A program made the translations under genes and the position numbers. A stretch of DNA of 64,000 bases, taken from assembly GCA_015501585.1 (NCBI GenBank), contig JADNRY010000214.1, positions 40,671 through 104,670 on the forward strand, given 5' to 3'. A model generated the notes under the pieces. That model was not told the origin of the DNA. It did no database searches and was given only the letters and a program-made list of their open reading frames with translations. How positions within the stretch are numbered: position 1 is the first letter of the stretch; each line of letters opens with the position of its first letter. The stretch is from Rhodocollybia butyracea. Taxonomy: Eukaryota; Basidiomycota; Agaricomycetes; Agaricales; Omphalotaceae. Positions 1-11,559 of the stretch are shown in pieces.

Positions 1-775
1 AATACTACTAGTAACCAAGATGAGGAACTGACGCGGGTCGGTGAAACATCTTTAGAAATATGCAAGCATAGTAGTTGGCCATCACCTCCTCCACTGCCCA
101 GACTGCACTCTGATCATCTTTGCAAGAGAACAACTTCTGCAATGCGAGTGGTTTTGGTCCCAGCCATCCCTTCAGCAATTTGAACATTGCTTTAACAAAA
201 GGAAGTCTATAAGCATGATTGTTGTGAGATGAAAAGCTGGGGACAAATGTTGAGGACGATTGGCCAGCGCCAGCAGCGATGGACTACGCTTTCCCTCTCG
301 TACCAGATCTCCCACGCTAGCTCCACCTCATCCCCATCTTCCACAGGTTCACTGACCATGTAGCGGTCCAGCTGAATCAACTCAAGTCGGAAGTTGGATT
401 CATACAGCTCCCACATGACCTCCTGCACAATTTGATCATCAACAGTTCCTGCCTCAGTGAGCTGGACATCAACACCGTTCCACAATGCTGGGGCTGAAGT
501 GATGTTACTTTCATCGCAATTGTACCTCGTTGAGTTCAATACCCATTGAGCATGAGTCCTTGATAAGCTTCCTAAGTTCTACCAGCATTGAAGCACAGCG
601 AGCAGAACTAGCAACATTGAAGCCATCCGCCGTTTCAAACATTGCCTTCCAATCTTTGTTTGTGAACCATTTTCGGATTGGGGAGATTGAGACGCCACAT
701 GAACACAGGAAAACACGGAGCCACATTAGAAGGAATGAGGCCCAGTGAAAAGCCGCACCGGCCTCAGCTGACATG

Positions 776-1369
776 TGCCGGCATGTGCTGGCAATACCTG
801 GGATGAGCTGGGATTATCCAACTTGCGGATAATCCCAGAATTTGGCCGTTTCCTATGTTGTGGTCCGGGCAGGTCTGGGCAGGTCTGGGCATATCTGACC
901 AAAAGCAACACCATAAATGAAAATTCAGTTTCCTATTCAATTAAGTTTCTCTGGGATCCTCTGGGATCATCTGGGCTTAGCTGCATATGTGCCTATTACT
1001 GAAATTGTGATTGGATGCCTATCTGGGATGGTCTGGGATGGTCTGAGTTAAATGTATTGGATTATCACTACTTAATACAACATAAATACGATATACAAAC
1101 TACATCGTACATATACTGCGACATTGAACTGATGACCGAGAAACATGCGGCGTGAGATATTGAGAAGCGGGAGCCAACCACAATAGCTGAAAAGATTTTT
1201 CAGTTAATTAGCTCAAAAGAAAAGGTTGAGATAGCTCACCTTTGATGTACAGGAATTAATGAAAAGAGTCAAGTGCGGCATACTGGCATACCGGCATGCT
1301 ACGAGATCAACAGAGCTAATAAAAAACATAGCTCAATAAATTGTTCAAGAAAAGGTGAAGGTATCTCAC
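776..1369. other. Non-coding stretch with short GGGAT-rich repeats
   Basis: No convincing gene. The stretch starts with reiterated TGCCGGCATGTGC-like sequence and carries tandem pieces such as TCTGGGATC and GTCTGGGATG at about 950-1045. It separates two coding blocks of the surrounding broken gene, so it may be an old insertion, but I could not define ends or a target duplication. Confidence 0.4.
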
Positions 1370-2213
1370 TGTAAGGATCTAGGCGGAATCCTTCGAGCGC
1401 GGGTTACAAACCTGGAAACCAAAGTGCGGATACGCTCCGTACTTCTGTTGTTCAGCCGAACTGGGAAAGTTGGTTTGAGATGTGAAAGGATGTGAGTGTA
1501 GAACGGTTCCGAAGTGCCTATGGGATGTAAGACTCGTGTCGGGATCGTCCAAGGGACTAATGTAGGGACGGCAGGTCCGTACAGGCGATAGAATGAACTT
1601 GGCGAGTAAGCCTAAGAGTAGATGAGTTTCCGACTCGAAGGGTAGGACCCACTAAGTGCAAGCGGCTTTGATAGCGATATGAGCGGAAGCGGAAGGTCAA
1701 GCGGTAGCTGACCTGATGCGGCGCAAACAGAGCGGAACCAAATAGATGATAGTAAATTGCAGAGGTTGTGAAAACGATGGAGTGAAGAAACAGAGTTAAA
1801 GAAACAGATAAAGCGAGAAACCGGAACACACAAGGGCACACGAGTCAAGGGGTTAAGCAATATTTCCAATCTACTGTACTTGACATGGTACAGAACTATA
1901 TAAAGGGTACTCAAGGACCGGAGTAGCGATAGGTAATAATCTGAGAGTAGAAAAGACAAGAATAGCCAAAAGAAGTACAAGGAATGAAAGACAATGATAA
2001 ACATAAGCGGAAGCAGCGGGATGAGCATAAAGCATATGTATGATTGTAAGAATGACGGAGAATGGATCGGCGGGATCATAGAAAGTGTACGGTGAAGGAA
2101 ATAGTAAGACAGAAGCAAAGCGGAAGTGTATCGGAACCGGAAATGCGGCGGAAGCGGGTTATGTAATGGTAAGCAGGAAACGTCGGCAGTCTGTATATGC
2201 CTAGGGCATGACA
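1370..2213 (-). mobile_element. Solo LTR, family R1 (844 bp)
   Basis: Reverse-complement copy of the 844-bp LTR of the complete element at 24626-29296. It begins (minus strand) TGTCATGCCC and ends GATCCTTACA, the TG...CA form of an LTR. The 5-bp direct repeat CTCAC flanks it exactly (1365-1369 and 2214-2218), so it is an integrated LTR element reduced to a solo LTR by LTR-LTR recombination. It differs from the other R1 copies by scattered substitutions and so looks older. Open frames inside it are not genes. Confidence 0.95.
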
Positions 2214-4135
2214 CTCACCTTGGGAAAGGCCCAGCTCAACAAGTTCATTCTCAAGTCTCTAATCTGAGGTGCGCTGAGGAGTAATTGAAGCTTTGAAGAA
2301 CAAATGTCGAGAATAGATAAAGCGTTGAGATGACAGCAAACAGGAAGAGAACAAAAGAACGACGAAAGAAAAATTTCAAAATGTCGAAACTTGTAATCAC
2401 ATGTTAAGCCGCACGGCGGCATACATATAGTTCCTTCAATTTTCATGAAGTCGAAAAGTTGGAAGTACGAGCGCCAAACACACAGCAGATTAACTAAGTC
2501 GCATTGAGCAGCATTGAGTTCGAACTTGGAGACTGTTTTGAGTGAATTTCACCCCAATAGATTTCGGAATGCCATGAAATAAATTGAAATAAATGGTGCC
2601 CTTCATTTGACCAGCTGTACCCGGACAGACTCGGACCAAGTCAGATATGTGCCAAATTTCCAGATTAACCCAGATCAACTCGGCGGGGCTTTTCACTGGG
2701 AATGAGGTCTTGAGGGTGTTTATTGGTGTAATGAAAACGACAGGGTCTGGAAGTGCGTATTCAAGTAATGAAGGTCCCGTTGACCACTCCAACTCCCCAA
2801 GTCGAGTGTGAGCAGTGGCCCAATCTTGGAGACGCCGAGGGTAAGCCTGGTGGGAGATTACAAGAAATTGGTTCCGTTGTTCATTTGTCCCGGAAGATTC
2901 ATTGTCTAGATAGATATTAGATATTAGAGAGGTTTGAAACATTGAGCAACAAGTACACACCTGTTCTTGCCCTCTTCACCTGGGGCAGTCGTGACACATA
3001 CTCGCACTTGGTAACATCCAATGCTTCTATTGCGGCTGGTTTTGCAGCAGCAGACCCAAGTTTCAACGCAGGATTACGATGACTGGGTCGGGACAAACTA
3101 ACAATGATATGACTGTTGTCCTGCCTAAATGAACCCAAGACCCAACACCGAGAACTGTTGATGAATAAAAATAGCACGTGCATAACATTTATAATAACTG
3201 GGTAGGCCAGTGTAGATGACTGGATGAGGTGGATCACTTTGAGAGACATTGAGTTTAGAAAAGGAATCCCAAATTGGCAGTTGAGAATTCCAATCCTCAT
3301 CTAGAGGGGCTACAACGCGGTCAATCCTTGCAGCTGAGTAGTCCGCTAGTGGCCGCACCAACCACAATGGTATGCCTACTTGATGCAGGTCTGCAGGCGC
3401 ATCCAAATCTCCTGTGAATGCACCTATGACTGATTTATCAACTGGGAAGGCTTCATTGACTTTCCTTTTGCATGGGACCCAGTGCTGTAGCCACTGAGTG
3501 CGCGCATATGTCTCCAAGAATGTGGGTTGCAGGCAATTCAGCTGCAGCAACACAATATTTTGGGCACCAGGTTGTGAAAGTCTTTCAGTGTACTTCCGGA
3601 GTTGGTCATAACCATGAACTAAGTACCCATCGTTCTGCTGAGATTCTGGCATATTCAAGATTGACTGACAAAGCTCTGCACATGCCGCACTGATTTCTTG
3701 CTGAAGAGAGTGTGCCAAAGTTACAGCCCCGTGTAGTCCGGGTAAATGAGCCGGCTGAAAATCTGCACTAGATGGTTGGTACCACGCCCAGCGAAGGGGA
3801 TGGTCAGCGGAGTCACTGGGTGAAGGAATCACTGCCAAGTGTCCAACATTTGGATGAAATGGTTGTGGCCAGTAGCATGGATCATCTTTTCCCCAAGTAT
3901 TGGACCGTTGATACGCCGGTTATCTGGCCAGGTCTGTATAATCTAGATCTTGCTGTTTTGGCATATCTGGAGTGTACAAGGGGATACCTAGGGCTATAGT
4001 GAGTCCCAAACTGTTAGCCAAAGCTAATGGCAGTCTATTGTACCCATTGAGTTGCATTGTGGATGGTATTGGTACTTGCCACACTCTGTACTCAGCCAAA
4101 GTCCTATGCAAACAGACAAAACCTAGGAAATACAA

Positions 4136-5370
4136 AATCTAGGAAATACTAGTGTCTGTTTAATACTAGGCTAGACTTGCTTGATGCATATTCAGGGAAC
4201 TTCAACCATACAAGTTCACAAGCAGAAGTGAAGTTAACAGAAACATACTTGGCTAATTGCTAGACTATGTTCATAAAACCTAGAGTTGATTTCAATCAGT
4301 AATATTCTGATGAATCATACAAATTAGAGAGACTTATTAATCAATGATACCCAAGGTGCTGACTGATGCCCTTTATTTTGATTACTCAGATACCCTTTTG
4401 TTTACTAATCCTTATATATGTCTTACTCATCCACTCTCCTTGCTTACTGATTGCTTACTGTACATATCTGTACCTATTTATAAGCCACTTCTTTGTAGTA
4501 TAAAAGGGGACACAGTTTGTTGTGTTTCCCCAGGTTAGAGTAGGGTTCTCGCTCTCTCCTCAACTGAGATGGTTCATCTGGGTTGTGCCTAAGGAAGCTT
4601 AAAGTTCCTAGGGTTTGGTGAAACTGTTGTGAAATGCACAGCAAGCCAAATACCTAGACTTGGTTCAAGTTGGCATTTCCTAGGTTCTCAGTATAATAAA
4701 CACATTTGGCCTTTGCTTACTCTATTGTGAGAAGTGAAGTTATTTATTACCACTCTCTGTGTGTGAACTAGGCCACTCTCTTGAGTTATTGGTGAGACTG
4801 TGGCTTGCACAGTAAGCCAGAACCTAGAGTTTAAAGGACTGTTCTGCTCGGCAGTGTGGTGGTTGTAATTTTAGTGTGACAAGTCATATTGTTGACTTAT
4901 TGTTTTTGGACATTTGGTCCCATTGTTGAAAGGCGCTTGGCCTATTGTTTGTTTTGGACACTTGGTCCCATTGTTGGCACTTGGCCACTTCTCTCTAAGG
5001 ATTCTGAGAAGTAAAACCTAGAAAACACAATAACCCCATGTGTGGGACAGAGAAACAAGAATATAGAGTCTTGACTACAAAAGCCTAGTCAATAACAATT
5101 CAGAGGAGGTTAACCTTTGACAACTCAATGAGACCTCGCATAAATAAAAGTGCAAGTATTGATGGTTGCAATCATGCAACTGTTGGACTTGCACAGATAC
5201 ATTACCGTCGCAGATGAGTAGAGCAGCGACTGATGGGTGCATAGATGATGTGCATATTGGGTGTAGTCACGAATAATTTGAGATCTGGGAACTTGGACGT
5301 GACAAGTCCGTCAAATGAACAATAAGCTAGATTAATATTAGACAATAAAATAATCATCAGGAAACATCGC
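4136..5370. other. No gene; LTR-like AT-rich region with TATA motif
   Basis: No coding pattern on either strand. A TATAAAAGG box sits at about 4499, followed by a pyrimidine-rich tract and a splice-acceptor-like CCCCAGG. There are near repeats of GGACAyTTGGTCCCATTG at about 4908 and 4957. The composition resembles a Copia-type LTR/leader, but I could not fix TG...CA ends or a target duplication. Confidence 0.25.
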
Positions 5371-5842
5371 ACTTACAAAGCATTGAAGCATCAACGCCTC
5401 CGGATGGAGTGCTATTGGCATCTGGACCTTGAGATGGAGGTGTAGGATCTAGATTAATATGGTCAGAACATTTGCCCCAAAGAGGCCCAAAAAAATAAAA
5501 TACATACATGTAGTGTTGTGAGCTTGAGGAGGTGGTGATGTTGCGAAAGCTTTGAAAGGCACCGACATTGCATTTGGTATAATTCCGGCCTGCCTGCTTC
5601 TTGCCGCAAATTCCTTCAGAGACAGCTTTACCTTTTCACGGGGTCCAGAAGGGGTAGAAGTATTGACTTCAATGGGAGCGTCCTGTCAAATGAGAGTAAC
5701 AGGAGCAGTGGTAGGGACAATAATCGTGGGAGGAGCTGTGGGAGGAACCATAGTCGATAAGTGAGCACCTTTGCTGAAATTGATATCCAAGTCAAGACCA
5801 GTCTGGCGCAACATTTCGGATATGGGTAGAGGCGGAAGCAAA
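5371..5842 (-). pseudogene. Fragment of an uncharacterized proline-rich gene
   Basis: On the minus strand, from 5842 leftwards, there are coding-like pieces LPISEMLRQTGLDLDINF, then (after a probable intron acceptor near 5688) EVNTSTPSGPREKVKLSLKE followed by FAARKKQAG-type sequence, and a further proline/serine-rich exon at about 5455-5400. The basic KVKLSLKEFA motif resembles a short linear motif seen in fungal chromatin-type proteins, but that is too weak to name it. The reading stops at the palindrome beginning at 5843, which may have cut the gene. Confidence 0.3.
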
Positions 5843-6546
5843 GGGAGATGGTGTAAGTACAAAGGCAGGAGAGATAGGCGCCTATAAGCATTAAATCTCA
5901 CAAGTCATTAACAGATGCCGGCCGGAATTTGGACTTGGAAATTTTGAGTTGTTTGGCTGAGCGCCTAAACTCAGTTCCTTTCTTTCACCATCGTTGTTCA
6001 TTGTGCACTCACCCACTGCATCAGGAAAAGCCATTTTTGCCTAGGTGACCCCAGAGTGGCCTAAAGCAAACTAGGTGACCTATGAATCCTATGGCATCCT
6101 AGGATTTTGGGCTCGTCCCTTGCCAGTCAAGGCTCTTGAGGATTCCCTAGGGTATCCTAGGTTTGCCCAGGTTTACCCAGGTGTTCCCCAGGTGTTCCCC
6201 AGGAGCACCTGGGCAAACCTGGGCAAACCTAGGCTTGCCTAGGGAATCCTCAAGAGCCTTGACCAGCAAGGGATGAGCCCAAAATCCTAGGATGCCATAG
6301 GATTCATAGGTCACCTAGTTTGCTTTAGGCCACTCTGGGGTCACCTAGGCAAAAATGGCTTTTCCTGATGCAGTGGGTGAGTGCACAATGAACAATGATG
6401 GTGAAAGAAAGGAACTGAGTTTAGGTGCTCAGCCAAACAACTCAAAATTTCCAAGTCCAAATTCCGGCCGGCATCTGTTAATGACTTGTGAGATTTAATG
6501 CTTATAGGCGCCTATCTCTCCTGCCTTTGTACTTACACCATCTCCC
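5843..6546. repeat. 0.7-kb imperfect palindrome (foldback/MITE-like)
   Basis: GGGAGATGGTGTAAGTAC at 5843 is matched in inverted orientation by its complement ending at 6546. The arms (about 340 bp each) stay complementary, with a few mismatches and small indels, to a core near 6195 made of CCCAGGTG/CACCTGGG with about 11 nt of loop. There is no coding potential. No clear target duplication is visible at the outer ends. It sits between a minus-strand gene fragment and the 5' end of the Gag ORF. Confidence 0.8.
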
Positions 6547-6601
6547 CTCATCGCCGTAGACAGTGTCAGTAACTATACCGACACCCATCTACACATCCCG
6601 C

Positions 6602-8311
6602 ATGAGACAGAGTCCCAATGCGGAGGCAGCGTCTCTGACACTGCGAGGTCCCAGGCCATTACCAGTGACCAAATCTTGCTCACCACAAAGCGCGGTGAAC
6701 ATTAAAAGTGAACCGAAGTTACCTCGTAACTTCAATCAGGTAGTAGCGATACCACCACAGGAAAGTACAATGTACTTCCCTACTGCAAGGGCGCCAATGG
6801 TACCCAATATTATTACACCTCCAGTAGTTGTACCAAACACTACTGGAGATCACTCCAGTATGGGACCGCAACACAGTACCCTTCCGGTAGTTCCTACTAC
6901 CATATCCATCGCCCCGGCGACACAAAGTGTTGCCCCTCCGGTAGTACACACTACCGTAAGACTGCCCAAATTGCTGTCCAGCAATGCGCCAGAGCCAAGT
7001 TCAATGCCAGTACCAACGGTATCGGCCGAGTTGCAACCACAGCCGCTTCCGTTGGGAGTAGCTAAAGATTGGATGAGTCGCATAGCGATTCAACGCCAAC
7101 ATAACACCAGTCTCCGAGATTTCGGATTCGCGCCATCTGGGCTTCCCGACCAAATGGTGGGATATAATGTCGACGGAATACCCGTTGACAAATTGACTAC
7201 TCCCAGAGAAATCTGGGATCGATTTTACATTCCACCCGCTGAGTCCTTTCCAGGACCAAGCAATAATGCCGGAGCGAAAGCGCCTAGCAAAAAATCCCGT
7301 GAAGGGGGGAGGAAGCACAAGAGTGCTAAATCCAAAGGCCGCAAACGCAGCCCATGGTCAGATGAATCATCGGACCCAAGTGACACTGAGTCAAATACTG
7401 ACTCATCGTCTAATGCCTCTTGGCTAGACAAATTTGCTACCCGCAAGGGTAAAATTAATAAAAATGAGCAGCGTAAATTACTGCGCTCGCTTGCATCTAA
7501 GATGCGAGAAACAACAGGTGACGACGAATGTCGTTCCCGATGGAAACACAAGGTACACAAAGTGTACCGTAAACAAATTCGAGATAAGGTAGGGAATCCT
7601 ATCCCTCCCATTGAGAGCCGTAAAGCTCTTAAAATTCCATCTCCGGAGGTCTATGATGGATCTCCGGATGTCGATGTCTTCAAGCGGTGGCTAATGTCAC
7701 TTCTCCAATGGATGGTAGTCAACCACATGTGCGGTGACGATTACGATGCTACACGGACTGCCGTGCTTGGCATGTTTCTACAGGGCAAAGCCCTTGACTG
7801 GTATAACGACGAAGTCGCTGGTATACACCGCACTGTCCTTAAGTGGACATTTGAAGGCGCCATTATTGGTGTCATTGATCGTTGCATCCAAGCAACAACC
7901 ATTCATCAAGCTGCACGGCAGTTTGACCTTATTGAGTATTCACCCGATACAGGTGTGAGGGATTATTATTCCTCACTTACACAATGGGCATCACGGATGC
8001 TCCAAACACCGGATGATGCAACAATGCGGAAACGGTTCATTGAGGGATTACCCTTCAATATTATCAGGCAACTCACGAACGAGGGGATCGTTCCGGAGTA
8101 TGCCAAATTAGAAGTGATGGTCAGAGCCGTCACACGCATTGAGGACCACACGGCCCTCACTAAATATTATGTCTCTTCTAGGAATAGAGACGATGAACTT
8201 GAATCATCAGAACACCCCGATGAGTCAGACACCGAGAACATTAAAAATGTTCTTGAGCCAATCGAGGAGGACACCTCCTTAAGTATCAGAAAGGATAAAC
8301 CTTCCGAATGA
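6602..8311 (+). CDS. Retrotransposon Gag-like protein of a Gag-only element
   Basis: Structural protein of an LTR retrotransposon. The N-terminal half is proline/serine/threonine-rich, followed by a basic-acidic linker (about residues 220-300, K/R clusters then S/D runs). A Retrotrans_gag-type capsid region of about 170 residues follows (PSPEVYDGSPDVDVFKRWL ... FLQGKALDWYND ... MRKRFIEGLP). There is no zinc knuckle. The open frame begins just after a TAG at 6557-6559, close to the palindrome, so the 5' end may be truncated; 6602 is the first ATG. The 340 bases from the stop to the LTR contain no pol. A polypurine tract and LTR follow at 8640-8652, so this is the last gene of a Gag-only, non-autonomous element. 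Confidence 0.8.
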   Translation: MRQSPNAEAASLTLRGPRPLPVTKSCSPQSAVNIKSEPKLPRNFNQVVAIPPQESTMYFPTARAPMVPNIITPPVVVPNTTGDHSSMGPQHSTLPVVPTTISIAPATQSVAPPVVHTTVRLPKLLSSNAPEPSSMPVPTVSAELQPQPLPLGVAKDWMSRIAIQRQHNTSLRDFGFAPSGLPDQMVGYNVDGIPVDKLTTPREIWDRFYIPPAESFPGPSNNAGAKAPSKKSREGGRKHKSAKSKGRKRSPWSDESSDPSDTESNTDSSSNASWLDKFATRKGKINKNEQRKLLRSLASKMRETTGDDECRSRWKHKVHKVYRKQIRDKVGNPIPPIESRKALKIPSPEVYDGSPDVDVFKRWLMSLLQWMVVNHMCGDDYDATRTAVLGMFLQGKALDWYNDEVAGIHRTVLKWTFEGAIIGVIDRCIQATTIHQAARQFDLIEYSPDTGVRDYYSSLTQWASRMLQTPDDATMRKRFIEGLPFNIIRQLTNEGIVPEYAKLEVMVRAVTRIEDHTALTKYYVSSRNRDDELESSEHPDESDTENIKNVLEPIEEDTSLSIRKDKPSE

Positions 8312-8651
8312 TTTATTGGTTTATTCCGACGCCCAGGTAATATGCCTTACCTGGGCATAACTACTTATCCTCAGCCCGGATTCTCACTTAGAATCCTCAT
8401 TAAGCAATACTCGGAAACTTCCGAGTCTGCGCGTTGAACATTTGGACATTTCCGAATCAAATCATGCTCTAGTGGTACGCCCCACTATCGGTTGATTCGG
8501 ACAAGTCCGAAAATCTGATGCGCCGCATCAATTAATCCTGTACTTGATACGGGATCATTCTATGTTAAACCAAATTAAAAATGGTTTGGATGGTGATGAT
8601 GTCATTACCATTTTCGATTCACATCCCTGATGTTAATCTGGTGGGGGAGGG

Positions 8652-8904
8652 TGTAACGCCTCCGCCTCTCCATAATCACCACTGACCGTATCCGGCGATA
8701 CGGTCATCCTAGACGCCGCCGATAGACCAAATGGTCTATCTTATCATTCTATTTATTATTAATTATATAATAAATCCGTTACTATAAGTATTGTACGATT
8801 ACTTAAGAGTCTAGTCAGTCTTTTACACCGTCGTACACACAATAGTATCCTATTTGTCGTGTTCACCGGTGTTCTTAAGGACTTTGCCCATAGGGCGCGT
8901 TATA
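8652..8904 (+). mobile_element. 3' LTR of the Gag-only element
   Basis: Starts TGTAACGCCT directly after a purine-rich tract (GGTGGGGGAGGG at about 8640), as expected for the start of a 3' LTR. The end at about 8904 is inferred from the imperfect inverted terminus GGGCGCGTTATA. No matching 5' LTR lies upstream in the window, so the element is truncated or rearranged. The first ten bases match those of the unrelated-sized LTR at 13671. Confidence 0.65.
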
Positions 8905-9349
8905 CTGGAGGTAGTGGCTCTGGTGTTTTCTCGCATCTGAAAATACTGGGCATGGCATGAGAAAGCGAGGGAAGATTGTCCAGTAGCTGTGCTGGAAGAA
9001 AGCGGCAACATCCAGCTCTAGATGGTTTCAGAATGACTTGCGCAGGTTCTGATCCTGGAGGTGGCACTTCAGGGGAAGAAGGTCCTGCAAGCTGCTGTAT
9101 CATTAGTTAGAGAAGTGAAGATGATTGATAAAAAATAATCCATACTTCCGGCTCATCTTGCCATTGAGGATTGTTATCTTTGTTGACCAATCTTTCCTCC
9201 ATAACATCTTCTCCAGACATACATGCAACTTTTCTTGAGGAAAGTTTGGGCTTGAGGGAGCAACCTTTACTTTTCGCAAGATGCACACTGAGGCCATGGG
9301 GATCCTTGCAGTCTTTGCAGCAGGTTGGGCAGAAAAAATTTAAGGTCAT
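8901..9349 (-). pseudogene. N-terminal fragment of a zinc-finger transposon protein (Plavaka-like?)
   Basis: The minus-strand ATG at 9349 opens MTLNFFCPTCCKDC and continues with a C2H2-like pattern (C-x2-C ... HGLSVHL ... KGC). A 51-nt GT-AG intron follows (9095-9145), then a second exon with the basic patch KPSRAGCCRFLPAQLLDNLP. A zinc finger followed by a basic RxGRxxRLP-like segment is typical of the N-termini of basidiomycete Plavaka-type transposon proteins, but the transposase domain is missing because the frame ends where the neighbouring LTR begins. The family assignment is tentative; the exon structure is fairly clear. Confidence 0.4.
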
Positions 9350-9589
9350 AATAGAATTACTAGTGAAGTTGTTAGTTAACATTTGTTCATATAAAAGTAA
9401 GAGCCTACCCCAATACAGACAAGGAGAAAAAATGAACGAAGGTAACAAGCGAGAAGAAGCGAGCAGAAAGAAGTACAACTTCAAGTTGCTGATGACTTGT
9501 GATCACACTTCGTACACATCTTTGAGATTGATTATAATAACAATAAGATTGCAAGAACTACAGCATTATGATAATATTGTCTAGGTATG

Positions 9590-11470
9590 AAAAAGTGGTG
9601 TAAGGCTGGTGACAACTGGCAGCACAAACGCGCCAGGCACATTGAAGGAAAAGCAGTCTGTGAGCCAAAGCATATCATCTCTAATTGTTCCATTCAATAT
9701 GCCGTCTCCGTTTTCCGCCCCATGCAGCAAATAATACTGCTGCAACAATAGAACAAATGTTACTCATCCGCCAGCCAAAAAAGACCACCTGGAGCAAGTT
9801 TGAGATAGCTGGACAAAGACACTGTGGGTTGTTGGATTGTGAGGTTGCAGCATCTCATTCATAAGGGGTGCGGATGGTAGGGTCTTTGGCATGCAAAAAA
9901 GCAGGTGTATAACTTCAGGGGCCAGGTGATGCGCACATTGTTGGTGAGCTCTCATTGGATATGCTCAGCAAACTAGAGATGGCGGAGGGAAAGCAAGTCA
10001 GCAGGGGGGTTGTCGTTGTCGTTGTCATTGAGGACCAGCTGGGTGAGGGTGCTGGGGACGGGGGAAGGGATCGAGAGTCGATGTTGGGGGTGGCAGCGAA
10101 GCAGGGCCAGGGGCATAACACAGCTGCAAAGAAGAGGCACAGTGGGCCTGGGACACTTTAGCACTCCGGCGATGTCTTCTATGAGGCGTTTGGTTGGAGG
10201 TTGTGAATTTGGATATGGCTGCGTGGACACCGTAATACCGGAGGTTGTAGTCATAGTCCTCCATTGGATGATACAGATGGAATAATGTGAGGCGAGAGAG
10301 GCAGGTGAAGAATTCCGGGCATAGGCTGACTAGCATATCCTAAGAAAGAAAGAAAAAGTTGTCAGTTATGATAGACAATGCAGTGGCATTGGAAACATAC
10401 ACCTTGTCAGGAAACCCTTCTGTGTGTTTATGATCAAATCCGGGAAGACGAGCCACTTGAGCCTATCACAGCGCTGCAGTGTCAATTTGAGAAAGTCAAC
10501 ATGCCCTAGAGATGGGCACAAATGAGGCATGAGGAAGAATATACTCAAATATATTTGCATTCATCATTCGAATGCAAATATCGGCTTGTCAGACACCCAT
10601 ATTCATCTCTTATATTCATGAATATTCATGCATATTCACGTCAATAGCAGACATCAACAATAACTACTGTACATTAATTTACATACCTACCATAAGCCAT
10701 GGCAACTGTTGATAAGGCCCTGCCAGAGCATATGTATGCCAGAGGCTTGCAGGCAGCCTTTTAAAAGGCCCCGCATTGGCAATCTGTACATTTTAAGTAC
10801 TGAAGATTGTATCAATACTAATACTTACATTAATACTTGTTGGTACGATATATGAGTAACGGAAGTGCAGGGCCCAAAGCCGCCGCAAGCCCATATTATC
10901 AGTACAAATCATTATTGTAAGTACTGTTGGTTGTTGGGGCGCCTTCTAAAGGGCTGCCGTTTGTAATTTTTGTTCATATACTTCCGTGAATATTCACAAA
11001 TATATGAATGGATTTAAGTGCTTCATTTGAGGCATTCAAATATCAGACATTCACCATTCATGTCATTCAAATGACCCCTTCCATGAATGAGCATTCTTGT
11101 TGGTAAGTCATTTGAGTGCAAATATGGACTTTTGAAGCTCCATATCCATGCCATGAATCATGAATGCATTTGAATGGGCATTCATGCCCATCTCTAACAT
11201 GCCCTATGTAGCTGTGCAGATTTGGAAGAACCAGTGGGCAGAAATACCACGTGGGCATGATGCTGGGGATGAATCCAAACAGGACAAGGTTGGTCAGGCG
11301 TTGCATGGCGCGAGGAGCTTGTACATGGCAGGGTAGAGGTCTGTTTGGTGTGTGCATAGAGCAAGGCGAGTTGGGGGAAGTGTTATCACACACCGGTGTC
11401 TGGTAGAAGATTCTGAGAAGCTGCATGTGGAAGACAGTATCTGGATATCGGGTGAGTTAGCATAAACGAC
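9590..11470 (-). pseudogene. Broken F-box/LRR-like gene split by a hAT MITE
   Basis: Coding pieces on the minus strand run from 11426 (NLVLFGFIPSIMPTWYFCP) into the MITE at 11204. They resume at 10498 (DFLKLTLQRCDRLKWLVFPD), pass a GT-AG intron near 10340-10405 to SLCPEFFTCLSRLTLFHLYH at about 10330, and fade in shifted frames to GTIRDDMLWLTDCFSFNV at about 9700. Removing the MITE plus one target duplication joins the two sides in the same frame. Leucine-rich segments ending in LVLFG, LKWLVFPDL and LTLFHLY resemble agaricomycete F-box/LRR-type proteins, but I see no definite F-box. Frameshifts at about 9.8-10.2 kb mark it as decayed. Confidence 0.4.
10507..11196. mobile_element. hAT-type MITE with 8-bp target duplication
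   Basis: Inverted termini TAGAGATGGGCA (10507) and TGCCCATCTCTA (to 11196) are flanked by the exact 8-bp repeat ACATGCCC (10499-10506 and 11197-11204), the signature of hAT elements. The 690-bp interior has no coding capacity and is rich in TATTCAT/ATGAATA motifs. It interrupts a coding exon of the broken F-box-like gene. Confidence 0.92.
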
Positions 11471-11559
11471 AATGTTGACAACGCGGCGTATTAGACTTAC
11501 ATTAGCCTAGTTTCTTCCTCAAGTAGATGCTTTGTCTGCCCAGCAAGGTGGAAAGCACA

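Larger units (their letters stand above)
1..4135 (-). pseudogene. Broken multi-exon uncharacterized gene, partial at the window edge
   Basis: Minus-strand coding pieces can be followed from about 4135 (ALANSLGLTIALGIPLYTPD) through 3838-3300 (pieces such as YDQLRKYTERLSQPG and AFTGDLDAPADLHQVGIPLW) and 2960-2490 (YPRRLQDWATAHTRLGELEW) to 775-207 (VMWELYESNFRLELIQLDRY), then on towards base 40. The order of these blocks resembles a multicopy, uncharacterized protein family I associate with Agaricomycetes (recognition by pattern, no Pfam name). The blocks lie in different frames separated by short intron-like gaps, and the chain is interrupted between about 2219 and 775 by a solo LTR and non-coding DNA. 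A second diverged member may lie at 29.9-32.2 kb. No function can be assigned. It is probably a dead copy, and its 3' end lies outside the window. Confidence 0.45.

Noticed and set aside
1557..2214. Open frames of 94-200 codons inside R1 LTR copies (also at 24565-25282, 28452-29109, 46197-46882)
   Set aside because: They lie within LTRs, recur only because the LTR is repeated, have biased C/T composition and show no domain.
5552..5764. 70-codon plus-strand frame with Gly/Val repeats
   Set aside because: Antisense of the minus-strand proline/threonine-rich exon, which has better coding texture.
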